DNA of 64,000 nt from Pantoea cypripedii (GTDB lineage: Bacteria; Pseudomonadota; Gammaproteobacteria; Enterobacterales; Enterobacteriaceae), in NCBI RefSeq assembly GCF_011395035.1, contig NZ_CP024768.1, positions 592,586-656,585 on the forward strand. Direction: 5' to 3'. This document shows positions 33,775 through 41,938 of this stretch, in pieces. The position numbers were made by a program, and so were the translations under genes. The notes under the pieces were generated by a model that saw nothing but the letters and a program-made list of their open reading frames with translations, had not been told where the DNA came from and did not search any database. How positions within the stretch are numbered: the stretch's first letter is position 1; the number at the start of each line of letters is the position of its first letter.

Positions 33775-34059
33775 ATGATCATGGCGATGATGGCTGCCTG
33801 CGGGTTGTGGGGCGTGAGCTGGATGCTGGGCAAACGTCTGGATAGCGGCTGGGGAGTCTTGTTACCCTGCGCGGCGATGCCGGTCTTCGCGTTGTGGGAA
33901 CCCAGTTTCAGCCAGTGGCGTGTGGTGATGATGGTGGCGCTGCTGCTGACTGTCGTGATGTTATTTCATCATCGTCTGCGTCACTACCTGCTGCTGCCTT
34001 CTTGCCTGGCGCTGGCGGGGGGACTGGCCGCGGTATCGGTGAATTTTCACCTGATCTGA
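33775..34059 (+). CDS. yjjZ: YjjZ, small DUF1435 inner-membrane protein
   Basis: 94 residues with three hydrophobic stretches (about 5-20, 25-41 and 48-88 in two parts). The ATG at 33775 has GAGGG seven bases upstream; further Mets follow closely (33781, 33787, 33790). In E. coli yjjZ lies at the same place, between fhuF and the leuV tRNA cluster, and is iron-regulated. Two Fur boxes directly upstream support this here. Function unknown; a role in iron homeostasis follows only from regulation. Confidence 0.8.
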   Translation: MIMAMMAACGLWGVSWMLGKRLDSGWGVLLPCAAMPVFALWEPSFSQWRVVMMVALLLTVVMLFHHRLRHYLLLPSCLALAGGLAAVSVNFHLI

Positions 34060-34070
34060 AAAAGCAGAAA

Positions 34071-34093
34071 CGACAAAATCACGCCAGAGCGTG
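34071..34093 (-). terminator. Terminator of the tRNA-Leu operon
   Basis: On the minus strand CACGC-TCTG-GCGTG (34080-34093) is followed by ATTTTGTCG. It lies 52 bases past the last tRNA and a few bases after the convergent yjjZ stop. Confidence 0.55.
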
Positions 34094-34144
34094 TTCAGTA
34101 ACCATAAAAATCGGGGGAGATAAAGCCGGGAAGGATGACAACGT

Positions 34145-34231
34145 TGGTGCGAAGAGAGGGACTTGAACCCTCACGTCCGTAAGAACACTAACACCTGAAG
34201 CTAGCGCGTCTACCAATTCCGCCACCTTCGC
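34145..34231 (-). tRNA. leuV: tRNA-Leu (CAG), third copy of the operon
   Basis: 87 bases including an encoded CCA (TGG at 34145-34147 on the plus strand). Acceptor GCGAAGG pairs with the 3' end, the D loop has the expected GGTAGACGC and the anticodon in CTTCAGG is CAG. This copy differs from the other two by one base in the long variable arm (GTTC instead of GTCC), turning a G-C pair into G-U. Confidence 0.95.
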
Positions 34232-34259
34232 ATCGCGTTGTCTGTTTATATCATCGCAT

Positions 34260-34346
34260 TGGTGCGAAGAGAGGGACTTGAACCCTCACGTCCGTAAGGA
34301 CACTAACACCTGAAGCTAGCGCGTCTACCAATTCCGCCACCTTCGC
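34260..34346 (-). tRNA. leuP: tRNA-Leu (CAG), second copy of the operon
   Basis: 87 bases with encoded CCA, identical to the copy at 34379. Anticodon CAG. It is separated from its neighbours by 28 and 32 bases. The tandem cluster corresponds to leuQPV of E. coli; the letter given to each copy is by position only. Confidence 0.95.
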
Positions 34347-34378
34347 GCAGTGCGCTACGATATAAACGATGTGATTTT

Positions 34379-34465
34379 TGGTGCGAAGAGAGGGACTTGA
34401 ACCCTCACGTCCGTAAGGACACTAACACCTGAAGCTAGCGCGTCTACCAATTCCGCCACCTTCGC
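34379..34465 (-). tRNA. leuQ: tRNA-Leu (CAG), promoter-proximal copy
   Basis: 87 bases with encoded CCA and anticodon CAG. It is the first transcribed of the three (promoter at 34506-34533). Confidence 0.95.
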
Positions 34466-34505
34466 ATACCCGCAATACCTTAAGAATTGCTAACCACGGA
34501 GGCGC

Positions 34506-34533
34506 ATTTTAGAGATTTTACCCAATGCGTCAA
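34506..34533 (-). promoter_or_regulatory. Stable-RNA promoter of the tRNA-Leu operon
   Basis: On the minus strand TTGACG (34528-34533), 16 bp, TAAAAT (34506-34511), then a GC-rich discriminator GCGCCTCCG. That discriminator is the signature of stringently (ppGpp) controlled tRNA and rRNA promoters. Confidence 0.7.
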
Positions 34534-34607
34534 CACATATTTCGCGACGGTGAAACGATTGCTGCAAAAAGCAACGTTTCTGCCGCCGCGTCAGCAAATT
34601 CTCTGAA

Positions 34608-35639
34608 TTAACGTGCTTTCGCGCCGCGTCCGTAAACCGCGCGATAAACCTTAAAGCGTCCGGTTTGTGCCAGCACTTCATGGTTACCGAAGGTTTCATC
34701 CAGCACCTGCGGATAAGGCAGGAAGGCGTTGGCGACAATGCGCAGTTCACCGCCGGAATTGAGATGCTTCAGCGCACCACGGATCAGCGTGTTTGCCGCA
34801 TCCAGGCTGGTTTGCAGGCCATCGTGGAACGGCGGGTTGGAGATGATCAGATCGAAACGACCGGTCACATCAGAGAACACGTTGCTGGCAAACACTTCGC
34901 CTTCAAGGCCATTGGCCGCGAGGGTGGCTTTACTCGCTTCAATCGCGGCGGCATGCACATCACACAACCACAGACGAACTTTGGGTGAGTGCTGTGCCAG
35001 TACCGTCGCCAGCACGCCACTGCCACAGCCGATATCCAGCACTTTACCTTTGGTATGCGGCGTCAGCGTCGACAGCAGCAGCGCGCTGCCTGCATCAAGG
35101 CCGTCACGGCTGAATACACCCGGCTGGGTATGGATAGTGAGATGGTCCAGCATGTAGCTGTCACCAAACGCGGCGGCATCAAATGCGGGTTGCTGTTCCA
35201 GCTGACCGTGATACAGGCCGCAGCGGCGCGCGCTGTCGATCTTCTCTAATTTGGCCCAGGGTTCGATCATGCCTTCCGCGCTGCGGACGCCGCTGCGGTT
35301 TTCTCCCACCACAAAGATATCGCTACCCACCGGCAGCAGAGAGAGCAGGTTTTGCAGCTGGAACTGGGCTTCTGGTTTGTTCTTTGGCCAGAAGTAGATC
35401 AGCGTATCGCAGCCGGCAACATCTTCGGCACTTGCTACCAGACCATACACCGCGCGCTCTGCAAGGCGGCGGCTGAGGTTCTGCCAGTGATGATATTGCT
35501 GGGTATGCACGCGTGTTGCCGCGGTTTCCAGCTGGGCGGGCAGGTCGTCCTGCAAATCGCCAGCAAATAAAACATGGCGGGCGGTAAATTCATCACTGTG
35601 GCGCAGAATCACTTCGCTGGCCGGGGTTAAAGCTGACAT
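34608..35639 (-). CDS. rsmC: 16S rRNA m2G1207 methyltransferase RsmC
   Basis: 343 residues, as in E. coli. It methylates G1207 of 16S rRNA in the 30S subunit using S-adenosylmethionine. The protein is a tandem of an inactive N-terminal and an active C-terminal methyltransferase fold. The SAM loop is LDIGCGSGVLATVL (201-214) and the base-flipping catalytic motif is NPPF (268-271). It is divergent from holD across about 105 bp, the E. coli arrangement. Confidence 0.96.
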   Translation of the reverse strand: MSALTPASEVILRHSDEFTARHVLFAGDLQDDLPAQLETAATRVHTQQYHHWQNLSRRLAERAVYGLVASAEDVAGCDTLIYFWPKNKPEAQFQLQNLLSLLPVGSDIFVVGENRSGVRSAEGMIEPWAKLEKIDSARRCGLYHGQLEQQPAFDAAAFGDSYMLDHLTIHTQPGVFSRDGLDAGSALLLSTLTPHTKGKVLDIGCGSGVLATVLAQHSPKVRLWLCDVHAAAIEASKATLAANGLEGEVFASNVFSDVTGRFDLIISNPPFHDGLQTSLDAANTLIRGALKHLNSGGELRIVANAFLPYPQVLDETFGNHEVLAQTGRFKVYRAVYGRGAKAR

Positions 35640-35745
35640 GAATGGCTCCTGTTAAATCAGAGCGGGGATTATAGTGCTTTGTTGGCGCATGTTCGATGGG
35701 TTTGCTAGCATAGCGTCGCATTATGGCCGCACAACGGGTAACAGC

Positions 35746-36156
35746 ATGACATCAAGGCGCGACTGGCTTTTACAGCAAATGGGGATTACGCAGTATCAGC
35801 TGCGGCGTCCGCGCGTGCTGCAGGGCGAAATAGCGGTGAGTCTTTCGCCAGACACCCGGCTGGTGCTGGTGGCCGAACACGCGCCGGACTTGCACGAACC
35901 TTTGGTGCAGGATGTATTGCGCACGCTGCATCTGCAGCCCGCTCAGGTGATGACACTGACGCCGGAACAGCTGCCGATGCTACCGGAACAGGTAGATTGT
36001 GTCGGCTGGTTGCTGGGTATCGAAAGTGCACATCCCTTTAATGGCGTCACCTTTACGACAGCCGCTTTCAATGAATTAATCAGCAGCGGCGCGGCGAAAC
36101 GCGCCCTCTGGCAACAGATGTGTAATCATGACAGCCATCTCTTTACTCACCCCTGA
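35746..36156 (+). CDS. holD: DNA polymerase III psi subunit HolD
   Basis: 136 residues from the ATG at 35746 (MTSRRDWLLQQMGITQYQLRRP), the start that aligns with E. coli HolD; the frame is open upstream. Psi joins the clamp loader through chi and helps contact SSB. The N-terminal helix-forming segment and the ..LRRPRVLQGEIAV block are conserved. It overlaps rimI by 29 bp, as in other enterobacteria, so the two are co-translated. Confidence 0.93.
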   Translation: MTSRRDWLLQQMGITQYQLRRPRVLQGEIAVSLSPDTRLVLVAEHAPDLHEPLVQDVLRTLHLQPAQVMTLTPEQLPMLPEQVDCVGWLLGIESAHPFNGVTFTTAAFNELISSGAAKRALWQQMCNHDSHLFTHP

Positions 36157-36568
36157 AGACCAGCCGCAACTGCTGGCGATTGAACGCCGCAGCCACGCTT
36201 TTCCCTGGAGCGAACAGACGTTTGCCAGCAACCAGGGCGAGCGTTTTTTAAATTTACGTTTTGAGGCGGAAGGCAAGCTGGTGGCCTTTGCCATCACCCA
36301 GGTGGTGCTCGACGAAGCCTCGCTATTCAATATCGCGGTTGATCCTGATTTCCAGCGCCGGGGTTACGCGCGCCAGCTGTTGCAGCATTTGATTGCCGAG
36401 CTGGAGAAACGCGACGTGATGACGCTGTGGCTGGAAGTGCGCGCGTCCAATCAGGCGGCCATTGCCTTGTATGAGCAGCTGGAGTTTCACCAGGTCAGCC
36501 GCCGCCCGAATTATTACCCCACTGCCAGTGGACGAGAAGATGCCATCATCATGGCGTTAACGCTGTAG
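36128..36568 (+). CDS. rimI: Ribosomal protein bS18-alanine N-acetyltransferase RimI
   Basis: 146 residues. GNAT fold with the acetyl-CoA loop FQRRGYARQLLQHLI (about 77-91) and the motif WLEVRASNQAAIALYEQLEFHQVSRRPNYYP. It acetylates the N-terminal Ala of ribosomal protein S18. Start lies inside holD. yjjG follows 20 bp downstream, in the same operon. Confidence 0.95.
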   Translation: MTAISLLTPEDQPQLLAIERRSHAFPWSEQTFASNQGERFLNLRFEAEGKLVAFAITQVVLDEASLFNIAVDPDFQRRGYARQLLQHLIAELEKRDVMTLWLEVRASNQAAIALYEQLEFHQVSRRPNYYPTASGREDAIIMALTL

Positions 36569-36588
36569 CCCTTTGGCTTAGGAGATCT

Positions 36589-37272
36589 ATGTTAAACGAT
36601 TGGGACTGCATTATTTTTGATGCAGATGACACGCTGTTTCACTTCGACGCCTATGCCGGTCTGCAACGCATGTTTGCCGGTTATGATGTGCAATTCACCG
36701 ATCAAGACTACGCCGATTATCAGGCGATCAACAAACCGCTGTGGGTCGATTATCAGAACGGTGCAATTTCGGCCTTGCAGCTACAGACGCGCCGTTTTAC
36801 CGGCTGGGGTGAGAAGCTCAGCGTAGCGCCTGAAGTGCTGAACCACGGTTTCCTCACCGCGATGGCTGAGATTTGCCTGCCTTTGCCCGGCGCGGCCAGC
36901 TTGCTGAACGCGCTGCACGGTAAGGTGAAAATGGCGATCATCACCAATGGTTTCACCGCCTTGCAACAGGCGCGACTGGAACGCACCGGCTTCCGTGATT
37001 ATTTTGCCACGGTGGTGATTTCAGAGCAGGTGGGGGTGCCGAAGCCCGATCGCGCCATCTTCGATCACACGCTGGAGCTGCTTGGCAATCCGGCGCGTGA
37101 ACGTGTGCTGATGGTGGGGGATACGCCGGAGTCGGACATTCTCGGTGGTATCAATGCCGGATTGAAAACCTGCTGGCTCGATCACGGCACACGTCCGCTG
37201 CCGCAGGACATTATCCCAGACTGGCGGGTGACATCGCTGGCGGAGCTGGAGAACTTACTGACGCAGCGTTAA
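36589..37272 (+). CDS. yjjG: Pyrimidine 5'-nucleotidase YjjG
   Basis: 227 residues of the HAD superfamily. Motif I is FDADDTLFHF (10-19) with the nucleophile and general acid Asp; motif II TNGF (about 124-127) and motif III/IV KPDRAIFDHTL and MVGDTPESDILGGINAG are present. It dephosphorylates UMP, dUMP, dTMP and modified nucleotides and so cleans the pool. A strong terminator follows at 37311, so prfC, which follows in E. coli, is not part of this unit here. Confidence 0.93.
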   Translation: MLNDWDCIIFDADDTLFHFDAYAGLQRMFAGYDVQFTDQDYADYQAINKPLWVDYQNGAISALQLQTRRFTGWGEKLSVAPEVLNHGFLTAMAEICLPLPGAASLLNALHGKVKMAIITNGFTALQQARLERTGFRDYFATVVISEQVGVPKPDRAIFDHTLELLGNPARERVLMVGDTPESDILGGINAGLKTCWLDHGTRPLPQDIIPDWRVTSLAELENLLTQR

Positions 37273-37276
37273 AAGT

Positions 37277-37364
37277 ATCTATTCATCATTGAGATGATTC
37301 TGCGTCTGAAGGCCCGCTGAGCGGGCCTTTTTTTATGCTAGAATCTATTCATTAATCTATTCAT
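37277..37364 (+). promoter_or_regulatory. Three ATCTATTCAT repeats before yjjJ
   Basis: Exact copies at 37277-37286, 37343-37352 and 37355-37364, the last two 12 bp apart. The tandem pair overlaps the likely transcription start of yjjJ (possible -10 TAGAAT at 37339-37344). They are candidate binding sites for YjjJ, which has its own N-terminal winged helix. Confidence 0.5.
37311..37334 (+). terminator. Intrinsic terminator of holD-rimI-yjjG
   Basis: GGCCCGC-TGA-GCGGGCC (37311-37327) followed by seven T. Textbook form. Confidence 0.9.
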
Positions 37365-37377
37365 CGGTGGGGGCGGG

Positions 37378-38700
37378 ATGGCCGATATCACTTCACAGCT
37401 GCTGGATGGCCCGTTAGGCGCGCCCGAGCTGGTGCGTCGTCTTGGTATCAGCCAGGCAACGCTGTCGCGCCAGTTACGTCAGCAGGACCAGGTCATCAGA
37501 TGGGGTAAAGCGCGCGCCACGCGCTATGCCCTGCTGCGCCCGCTGCGTGGCGAAAGCCGTTTTCCCCTCTATCGGGTGCTGCCGTCGGGGCAAACGGTGC
37601 AGACCGGTTGGCTGGTGCGTACCTGGCCGCAGGGCAGTTGCCTCCATCTTGATGAGCAGGATAACGGGACCTTTTACGAAGGATTGCCGTGGTTTCTCAG
37701 TGATATGCGTCCGCAGGGTTTTCTTGGACGGCTTTGGGGACGGGAGAATGCGCAATCCCTTGGGCTGACCGAGGATCTGCGCGTCTGGAGTGATGAACAG
37801 TGCCTGATGGCGCTGACGGTCACCGGCATGGATATGCCAGGCAATTGCCTGCTGGGCGCTACCGCGTATCAGCGCTGGTTGCAGCAATCAGCGCCGGTAG
37901 TGCTGTGCGCCGGGCAAAAAATCATGCGTTATCCGCAGCTGGCGCAGCAGGTGCTGGACGGTGATGAAGTCGGATCGTCGGCGGCGGGTGAGCAGCCCAA
38001 ATTTCTGTGTTACGCCGAAACCACATCCGGTCAGCGCCATTGTCTGGTCAAATTCACCGTGGCGCGCCAGAGCGAAAGCAGCCAGCGCTGGCGTGATTTG
38101 CTGCGTGCGGAGGATCAAGCGCTGCGGCAACTGGCGGCGGCGGGGCTGGCGGCGGCGCAGAGCCAGATTATCGAACAGGGCGGCCAGCTGTTTCTTGAAG
38201 TCCAGCGTTTTGATCGTGAAGGCGAGCGGGGCCGTCGCGGCATGTGTTCCCTTGAGGCGGTCAGTGCCGAATTTTTAGGGCGGCAGCAGCACTGGCCCGA
38301 TGCACTGCGCGAGCTGGCACACCAGCAACGCGTTGATGAGGCATCAGTACATCGTGGCACGCTGCAATGGGCCTTTGGCCGCCTGATCGCCAATAGCGAT
38401 ATGCATGCCGGGAATCTGTCATTTTTTACGGGTGGCGATCGGCTGCAACTGACTCCGGCTTACGACATGTTACCCATGGCGCTGGCCCCGAATTCGCTGG
38501 GGCATATGCGCGACGAGGTAAATTTAACTCTCGATTTCTCGTTGCCGGGTGATATCTGGCGTACTGCCAGTGCGATGGCGAAAAGTTACTGGCAGACGAT
38601 TGCAGCCGAGGGGGCGTTTAGTGACGGATTCCGGCAGATTGCGCGCCAGGCGCAGCAACAGCTGGCTGCGCTGGATGTGACCATCGAAAAAATGGCCTAA
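37378..38700 (+). CDS. yjjJ: YjjJ, HipA-like kinase/toxin with N-terminal DNA-binding domain
   Basis: 440 residues, close to E. coli YjjJ (443). The first 60 or so residues form a winged helix (LGAPELVRRLGISQATLSRQLRQQ), which in HipBA is a separate antitoxin. A HipA-type kinase body follows: GEQPKFLCY (about 201-209, ATP loop), VKFTVAR with the Lys, LEVQRFDR, and the catalytic NSDMHAGNLSFF (about 341-352) and PAYDMLPM. YjjJ has been described as a HipA-like toxin (HipH) in E. coli. Repeats near its start suggest autoregulation. It overlaps smp by 4 bp, convergent; lplA, which lies between them in E. coli, is missing. Confidence 0.88.
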   Translation: MADITSQLLDGPLGAPELVRRLGISQATLSRQLRQQDQVIRWGKARATRYALLRPLRGESRFPLYRVLPSGQTVQTGWLVRTWPQGSCLHLDEQDNGTFYEGLPWFLSDMRPQGFLGRLWGRENAQSLGLTEDLRVWSDEQCLMALTVTGMDMPGNCLLGATAYQRWLQQSAPVVLCAGQKIMRYPQLAQQVLDGDEVGSSAAGEQPKFLCYAETTSGQRHCLVKFTVARQSESSQRWRDLLRAEDQALRQLAAAGLAAAQSQIIEQGGQLFLEVQRFDREGERGRRGMCSLEAVSAEFLGRQQHWPDALRELAHQQRVDEASVHRGTLQWAFGRLIANSDMHAGNLSFFTGGDRLQLTPAYDMLPMALAPNSLGHMRDEVNLTLDFSLPGDIWRTASAMAKSYWQTIAAEGAFSDGFRQIARQAQQQLAALDVTIEKMA

Positions 38701-39353
38701 GATTTAGTCTCTTCGGTGGTCGTCTCTTCTTCTTTATCTTCCTTCACCGGTGTACTGGCGGTGAGCAGGAACGGCGATTGCTGCCAGCGGGTACGACGGT
38801 CGCGCAGCAGGGTACGGGTCAGGATGATGCCGATCGCCAGCGCCAGCAGCATCATCAGGCGCAGAATATTGGTGGTGTTATCTACCTGGCGCGATTCGGT
38901 GACCAGCACGTGGGTATCCAGCGTGACGCGCAGAAAACCCAGCGGCCCCTCTTTCCCGTTGAGCGGCTGCACAATTTGATGGTTGAAGTAACTGCCGGCG
39001 CGTTTGCCGTCGAGTGCCAGGCGGTCGCGTACATTGATGTTTTCACCGCTGTGTGCCACCAGGCTGCCATCATCGTCATAGACGGAGGCATCAAGAATAC
39101 GGCTGTTATCGGTGAGTTGATTCAGTACGGCTTCAATCTGCGGGCGATTATCGTCGCTATTGTCCATCAACGGTTGCAGGCTGAACGCCACCTGTTTGGT
39201 CAGGGTACGGGCGAGTTCATCCACCTGTTCGGAACGCGCCATTTGATGGCCGAGACTGAACCAGGATGCCCCCTGCATCAGCACCACTAACAGGGCCAGC
39301 GAGATAAGAACAATCACCGTGCGGTGCAGGCGAAATTTCAGTGCGGTTTTTAC
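38697..39353 (-). CDS. smp: Smp (YtjB) membrane-anchored protein
   Basis: 218 residues from ATG 39353 (MVKTALKFRLHRTVIVLISLALLVVLM), the start that lines up with E. coli Smp; another ATG at 39374 is possible. Two membrane helices (about 13-30 and 163-183) enclose a periplasmic domain with PAS/CACHE-like features (VYDDDGSLVAHSGEN, GPLGFLRVTLDT). The cytosolic tail is very acidic (KEDKEEETTTEETKS). Divergent from serB, as in E. coli. Function unknown, though the architecture suggests sensing or a former signalling protein. Confidence 0.88.
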   Translation of the reverse strand, partial: VKTALKFRLHRTVIVLISLALLVVLMQGASWFSLGHQMARSEQVDELARTLTKQVAFSLQPLMDNSDDNRPQIEAVLNQLTDNSRILDASVYDDDGSLVAHSGENINVRDRLALDGKRAGSYFNHQIVQPLNGKEGPLGFLRVTLDTHVLVTESRQVDNTTNILRLMMLLALAIGIILTRTLLRDRRTRWQQSPFLLTASTPVKEDKEEETTTEETKS

Positions 39354-39463
39354 CATCAGAAACCCGTGTGACATAACAACAGAAAGCCTGGCAATTATGT
39401 TGCCAGAACCCGCGCAGACAAGGTAGCCTCTTGCGTGGTTTTGTTGTCCCTACAGGAGCTGTA

Positions 39464-40441
39464 ATGCCAAATCGTCTTACCTGGTGCGATCTGCCTGCCG
39501 ATGTGTCTCTTTGGCCGGGCTTACCCCTTTCCCTCAGCGGTGATGAAGTGATGCCGCTGGATTACCGTGCCGGTCGGACAGGCTGGTTACTGTATGGGCG
39601 CGGGCTTGATAAACAAAAGCTAACCGACTATCAGCATCAGCTGGGTGCGGCGATGGTTATCGTCAGCGCCTGGAATGTCGATGAGTACCAGGTGATACGT
39701 CTGGCCGGCTCCCTGACGCCGCGCGCCATGAAACTGGCGCATGATGTGGGTTTTGATGTCGCGCCACTCGGCAAGATCCCCCATCTGAAAACCCCCGGCT
39801 TGCTGGTGATGGACATGGATTCCACCGCCATTCAGATCGAATGCATCGATGAAATTGCCAAACTGGCAGGCAGCGGCGAGCGCGTGGCGGAAGTCACCGA
39901 GCGTGCAATGCGTGGTGAGCTGGATTTCAAAGCCAGCCTGCGTGAGCGTGTCGCGACGCTGACCGGGGCGGATGCCAATATCCTGAAGCAGGTGCGCGAT
40001 ACGCTGCCGCTGATGCCGGGTCTGACCACGCTGGTGCAAAAGTTGCAGGCGCTGGGCTGGCAGGTGGCGATTGCCTCTGGCGGTTTCACCTACTACGCCG
40101 ATTATCTGCGCGACACGCTGCATCTGGCGGCGGCAGTAGCAAACGAGCTGGAAATGCGCGACGGCAAGCTGACAGGCCAGGTAGTGGGGCAAATTGTTGA
40201 TGCCCAATTTAAAGCCGATACCCTGAACAATCTGGCGCAGCGTTTTGCCATTGCGCCGGAGCAGACCGTGGCGATTGGCGACGGTGCTAACGACCTGCCG
40301 ATGATTAAAACCGCAGGCCTGGGTATCGCCTATCATGCTAAACCTAAAGTGAATGAGCAGACGGAGGTTATTATCCGCCATGCTGACCTGATGGGGGTGT
40401 TCTGCATCCTGAGCGGCAGCCTGATTCACGAAGAGCGTTAA
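39464..40441 (+). CDS. serB: Phosphoserine phosphatase SerB
   Basis: 325 residues from the ATG at 39464, with GGAGCTGTA upstream. An N-terminal ACT-like regulatory part (about 1-100) is followed by the HAD domain. The nucleophile motif is MDMDST (116-121), then SGGFTYYAD and GDGANDLPM with the metal-binding Asp pair. It performs the last step of serine synthesis. serB, radA and nadR follow in one direction; radA starts 13 bp after the stop. Confidence 0.95.
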   Translation: MPNRLTWCDLPADVSLWPGLPLSLSGDEVMPLDYRAGRTGWLLYGRGLDKQKLTDYQHQLGAAMVIVSAWNVDEYQVIRLAGSLTPRAMKLAHDVGFDVAPLGKIPHLKTPGLLVMDMDSTAIQIECIDEIAKLAGSGERVAEVTERAMRGELDFKASLRERVATLTGADANILKQVRDTLPLMPGLTTLVQKLQALGWQVAIASGGFTYYADYLRDTLHLAAAVANELEMRDGKLTGQVVGQIVDAQFKADTLNNLAQRFAIAPEQTVAIGDGANDLPMIKTAGLGIAYHAKPKVNEQTEVIIRHADLMGVFCILSGSLIHEER

Positions 40442-40454
40442 TTAAGGAACTGAT

Positions 40455-41837
40455 TTGGCCAAAGCGGCAAAACGCGCGTTCGTTTGTAATGAATGCGGCG
40501 CTGATTATCCGCGCTGGCAGGGGCAATGCAGCGCCTGCCACGCCTGGAACACCATCACCGAGGTGCGCATTGCGGCCTCACCTGCGGCCGCGCGTAACGA
40601 ACGTCTGAGTGGCTATGCCGGTAGCGCGGGCACCAGCCGGGTGCAGAAGCTCTCCGAGATCAGCCTTGAGGCGTTGCCACGCTTCTCCACCAGTTTTAAA
40701 GAATTTGACCGTGTGCTCGGCGGCGGCGTGGTGCCGGGCAGTGCCATTCTGATTGGTGGCAACCCCGGGGCCGGGAAGTCGACGCTGCTGTTGCAGGTGA
40801 TGTGTAAGCTGGCGGAGGGGATGAAAACCCTGTATGTCACGGGCGAAGAGTCACTGCAACAGGTGGCAATGCGCGCCCATCGTCTGGGATTACCCACCGA
40901 AAATCTGAATATGCTGTCGGAAACCAGCATCGAGCAGATCTGCCTGATCGCCGAGCAGGAACAGCCGAAGCTGATGGTGATCGACTCGATCCAGGTGATG
41001 CATATGGCGGAGATCCAGTCTTCGCCCGGTAGCGTGGCGCAGGTGCGCGAGACCGCAGCTTATCTGACGCGTTTCGCGAAAACGCGTGGCGTGGCGATTG
41101 TGATGGTGGGACATGTCACCAAAGATGGCTCGCTGGCTGGCCCCAAAGTGTTGGAACACTGCATCGACTGTTCGGTGCTGCTGGATGGCGATGCCGATTC
41201 ACGTTTCCGCACCCTGCGCAGCCATAAAAACCGCTTTGGTGCGGTGAATGAGCTGGGAGTATTCGCCATGACCGAGCAGGGCATGCGCGAGATCAGCAAC
41301 CCGTCGGCCATCTTCCTGTCCCGTGGTGATGAGGTGACCTCGGGCAGTTCGGTGATGGTGGTTTGGGAAGGCTCGCGCCCCTTGCTGGTGGAGATTCAGG
41401 CACTGGTCGATCACTCGATGATGGGTAACCCGCGTCGCGTGGCGGTTGGCCTGGAACAGAACCGTCTGGCGATTCTGCTGGCGGTGCTGCATCGCCACGG
41501 TGGTTTGCAGATGGCGGACCAGGATGTATTCGTGAATGTGGTCGGTGGCGTGAAAGTCACCGAAACCAGTGCCGACCTGGCGTTACTGCTGGCGATGGTC
41601 TCCAGCCTGCGCGATCGTCCACTGCCGCAGGATCTGGTGATCTTCGGTGAAGTCGGGCTGGCGGGGGAGATTCGTCCGGTGCCAAGCGGCCAGGAACGTA
41701 TTTCAGAAGCGGCCAAGCACGGCTTTAAGCGTGCCATTGTGCCTGCGGGCAATGCCCCCAAGAAACCTATCGACGGTATGAAAGTTTACAGTGCGAAGAA
41801 GCTGGCCGATGCGCTGGCGATTCTGGATGAGCTGTAA
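40455..41837 (+). CDS. radA: DNA repair/recombination helicase RadA (Sms)
   Basis: 460 residues starting with TTG. Zinc finger C11-x2-C14-x10-C25-x2-C28, RecA-like ATPase with Walker A GGNPGAGKST (about 102-111), the RadA-specific KNRFG (about 257-261), and a Lon protease-like C-terminal domain. It drives branch migration of recombination intermediates. Cotranscribed with serB. Confidence 0.96.
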   Translation: MAKAAKRAFVCNECGADYPRWQGQCSACHAWNTITEVRIAASPAAARNERLSGYAGSAGTSRVQKLSEISLEALPRFSTSFKEFDRVLGGGVVPGSAILIGGNPGAGKSTLLLQVMCKLAEGMKTLYVTGEESLQQVAMRAHRLGLPTENLNMLSETSIEQICLIAEQEQPKLMVIDSIQVMHMAEIQSSPGSVAQVRETAAYLTRFAKTRGVAIVMVGHVTKDGSLAGPKVLEHCIDCSVLLDGDADSRFRTLRSHKNRFGAVNELGVFAMTEQGMREISNPSAIFLSRGDEVTSGSSVMVVWEGSRPLLVEIQALVDHSMMGNPRRVAVGLEQNRLAILLAVLHRHGGLQMADQDVFVNVVGGVKVTETSADLALLLAMVSSLRDRPLPQDLVIFGEVGLAGEIRPVPSGQERISEAAKHGFKRAIVPAGNAPKKPIDGMKVYSAKKLADALAILDEL

Positions 41838-41845
41838 ACCGGCCT

Positions 41846-41910
41846 GGTCGGCATGAATGCCGACCCTACGTTCGTGCAAAATATTTGTAGGGTCGCCATT
41901 TATGGCGACC
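41846..41910. repeat. Pair of REP-like hairpins between radA and nadR, heads facing
   Basis: 41846-41869 reads on the minus strand as GTAG + GGTCGGCAT-TC-ATGCCGACC; 41887-41910 on the plus strand as GTAG + GGTCGCCAT-TT-ATGGCGACC. The arms differ at one base pair, changed on both sides. Seventeen bases separate the heads. Confidence 0.75.
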
Positions 41911-41938
41911 TCATTACTTTTCATGCAGGAGGCACGCA

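Noticed and set aside
34145..34465. Integration site for a genomic island at the tRNA-Leu cluster
   Set aside because: No integrase gene or repeated tRNA 3' end is found next to it; flanking genes are the same as in E. coli.
39620..40429. 269-codon frame antisense to serB
   Set aside because: serB is unambiguous and the antisense product shows no fold-like pattern.
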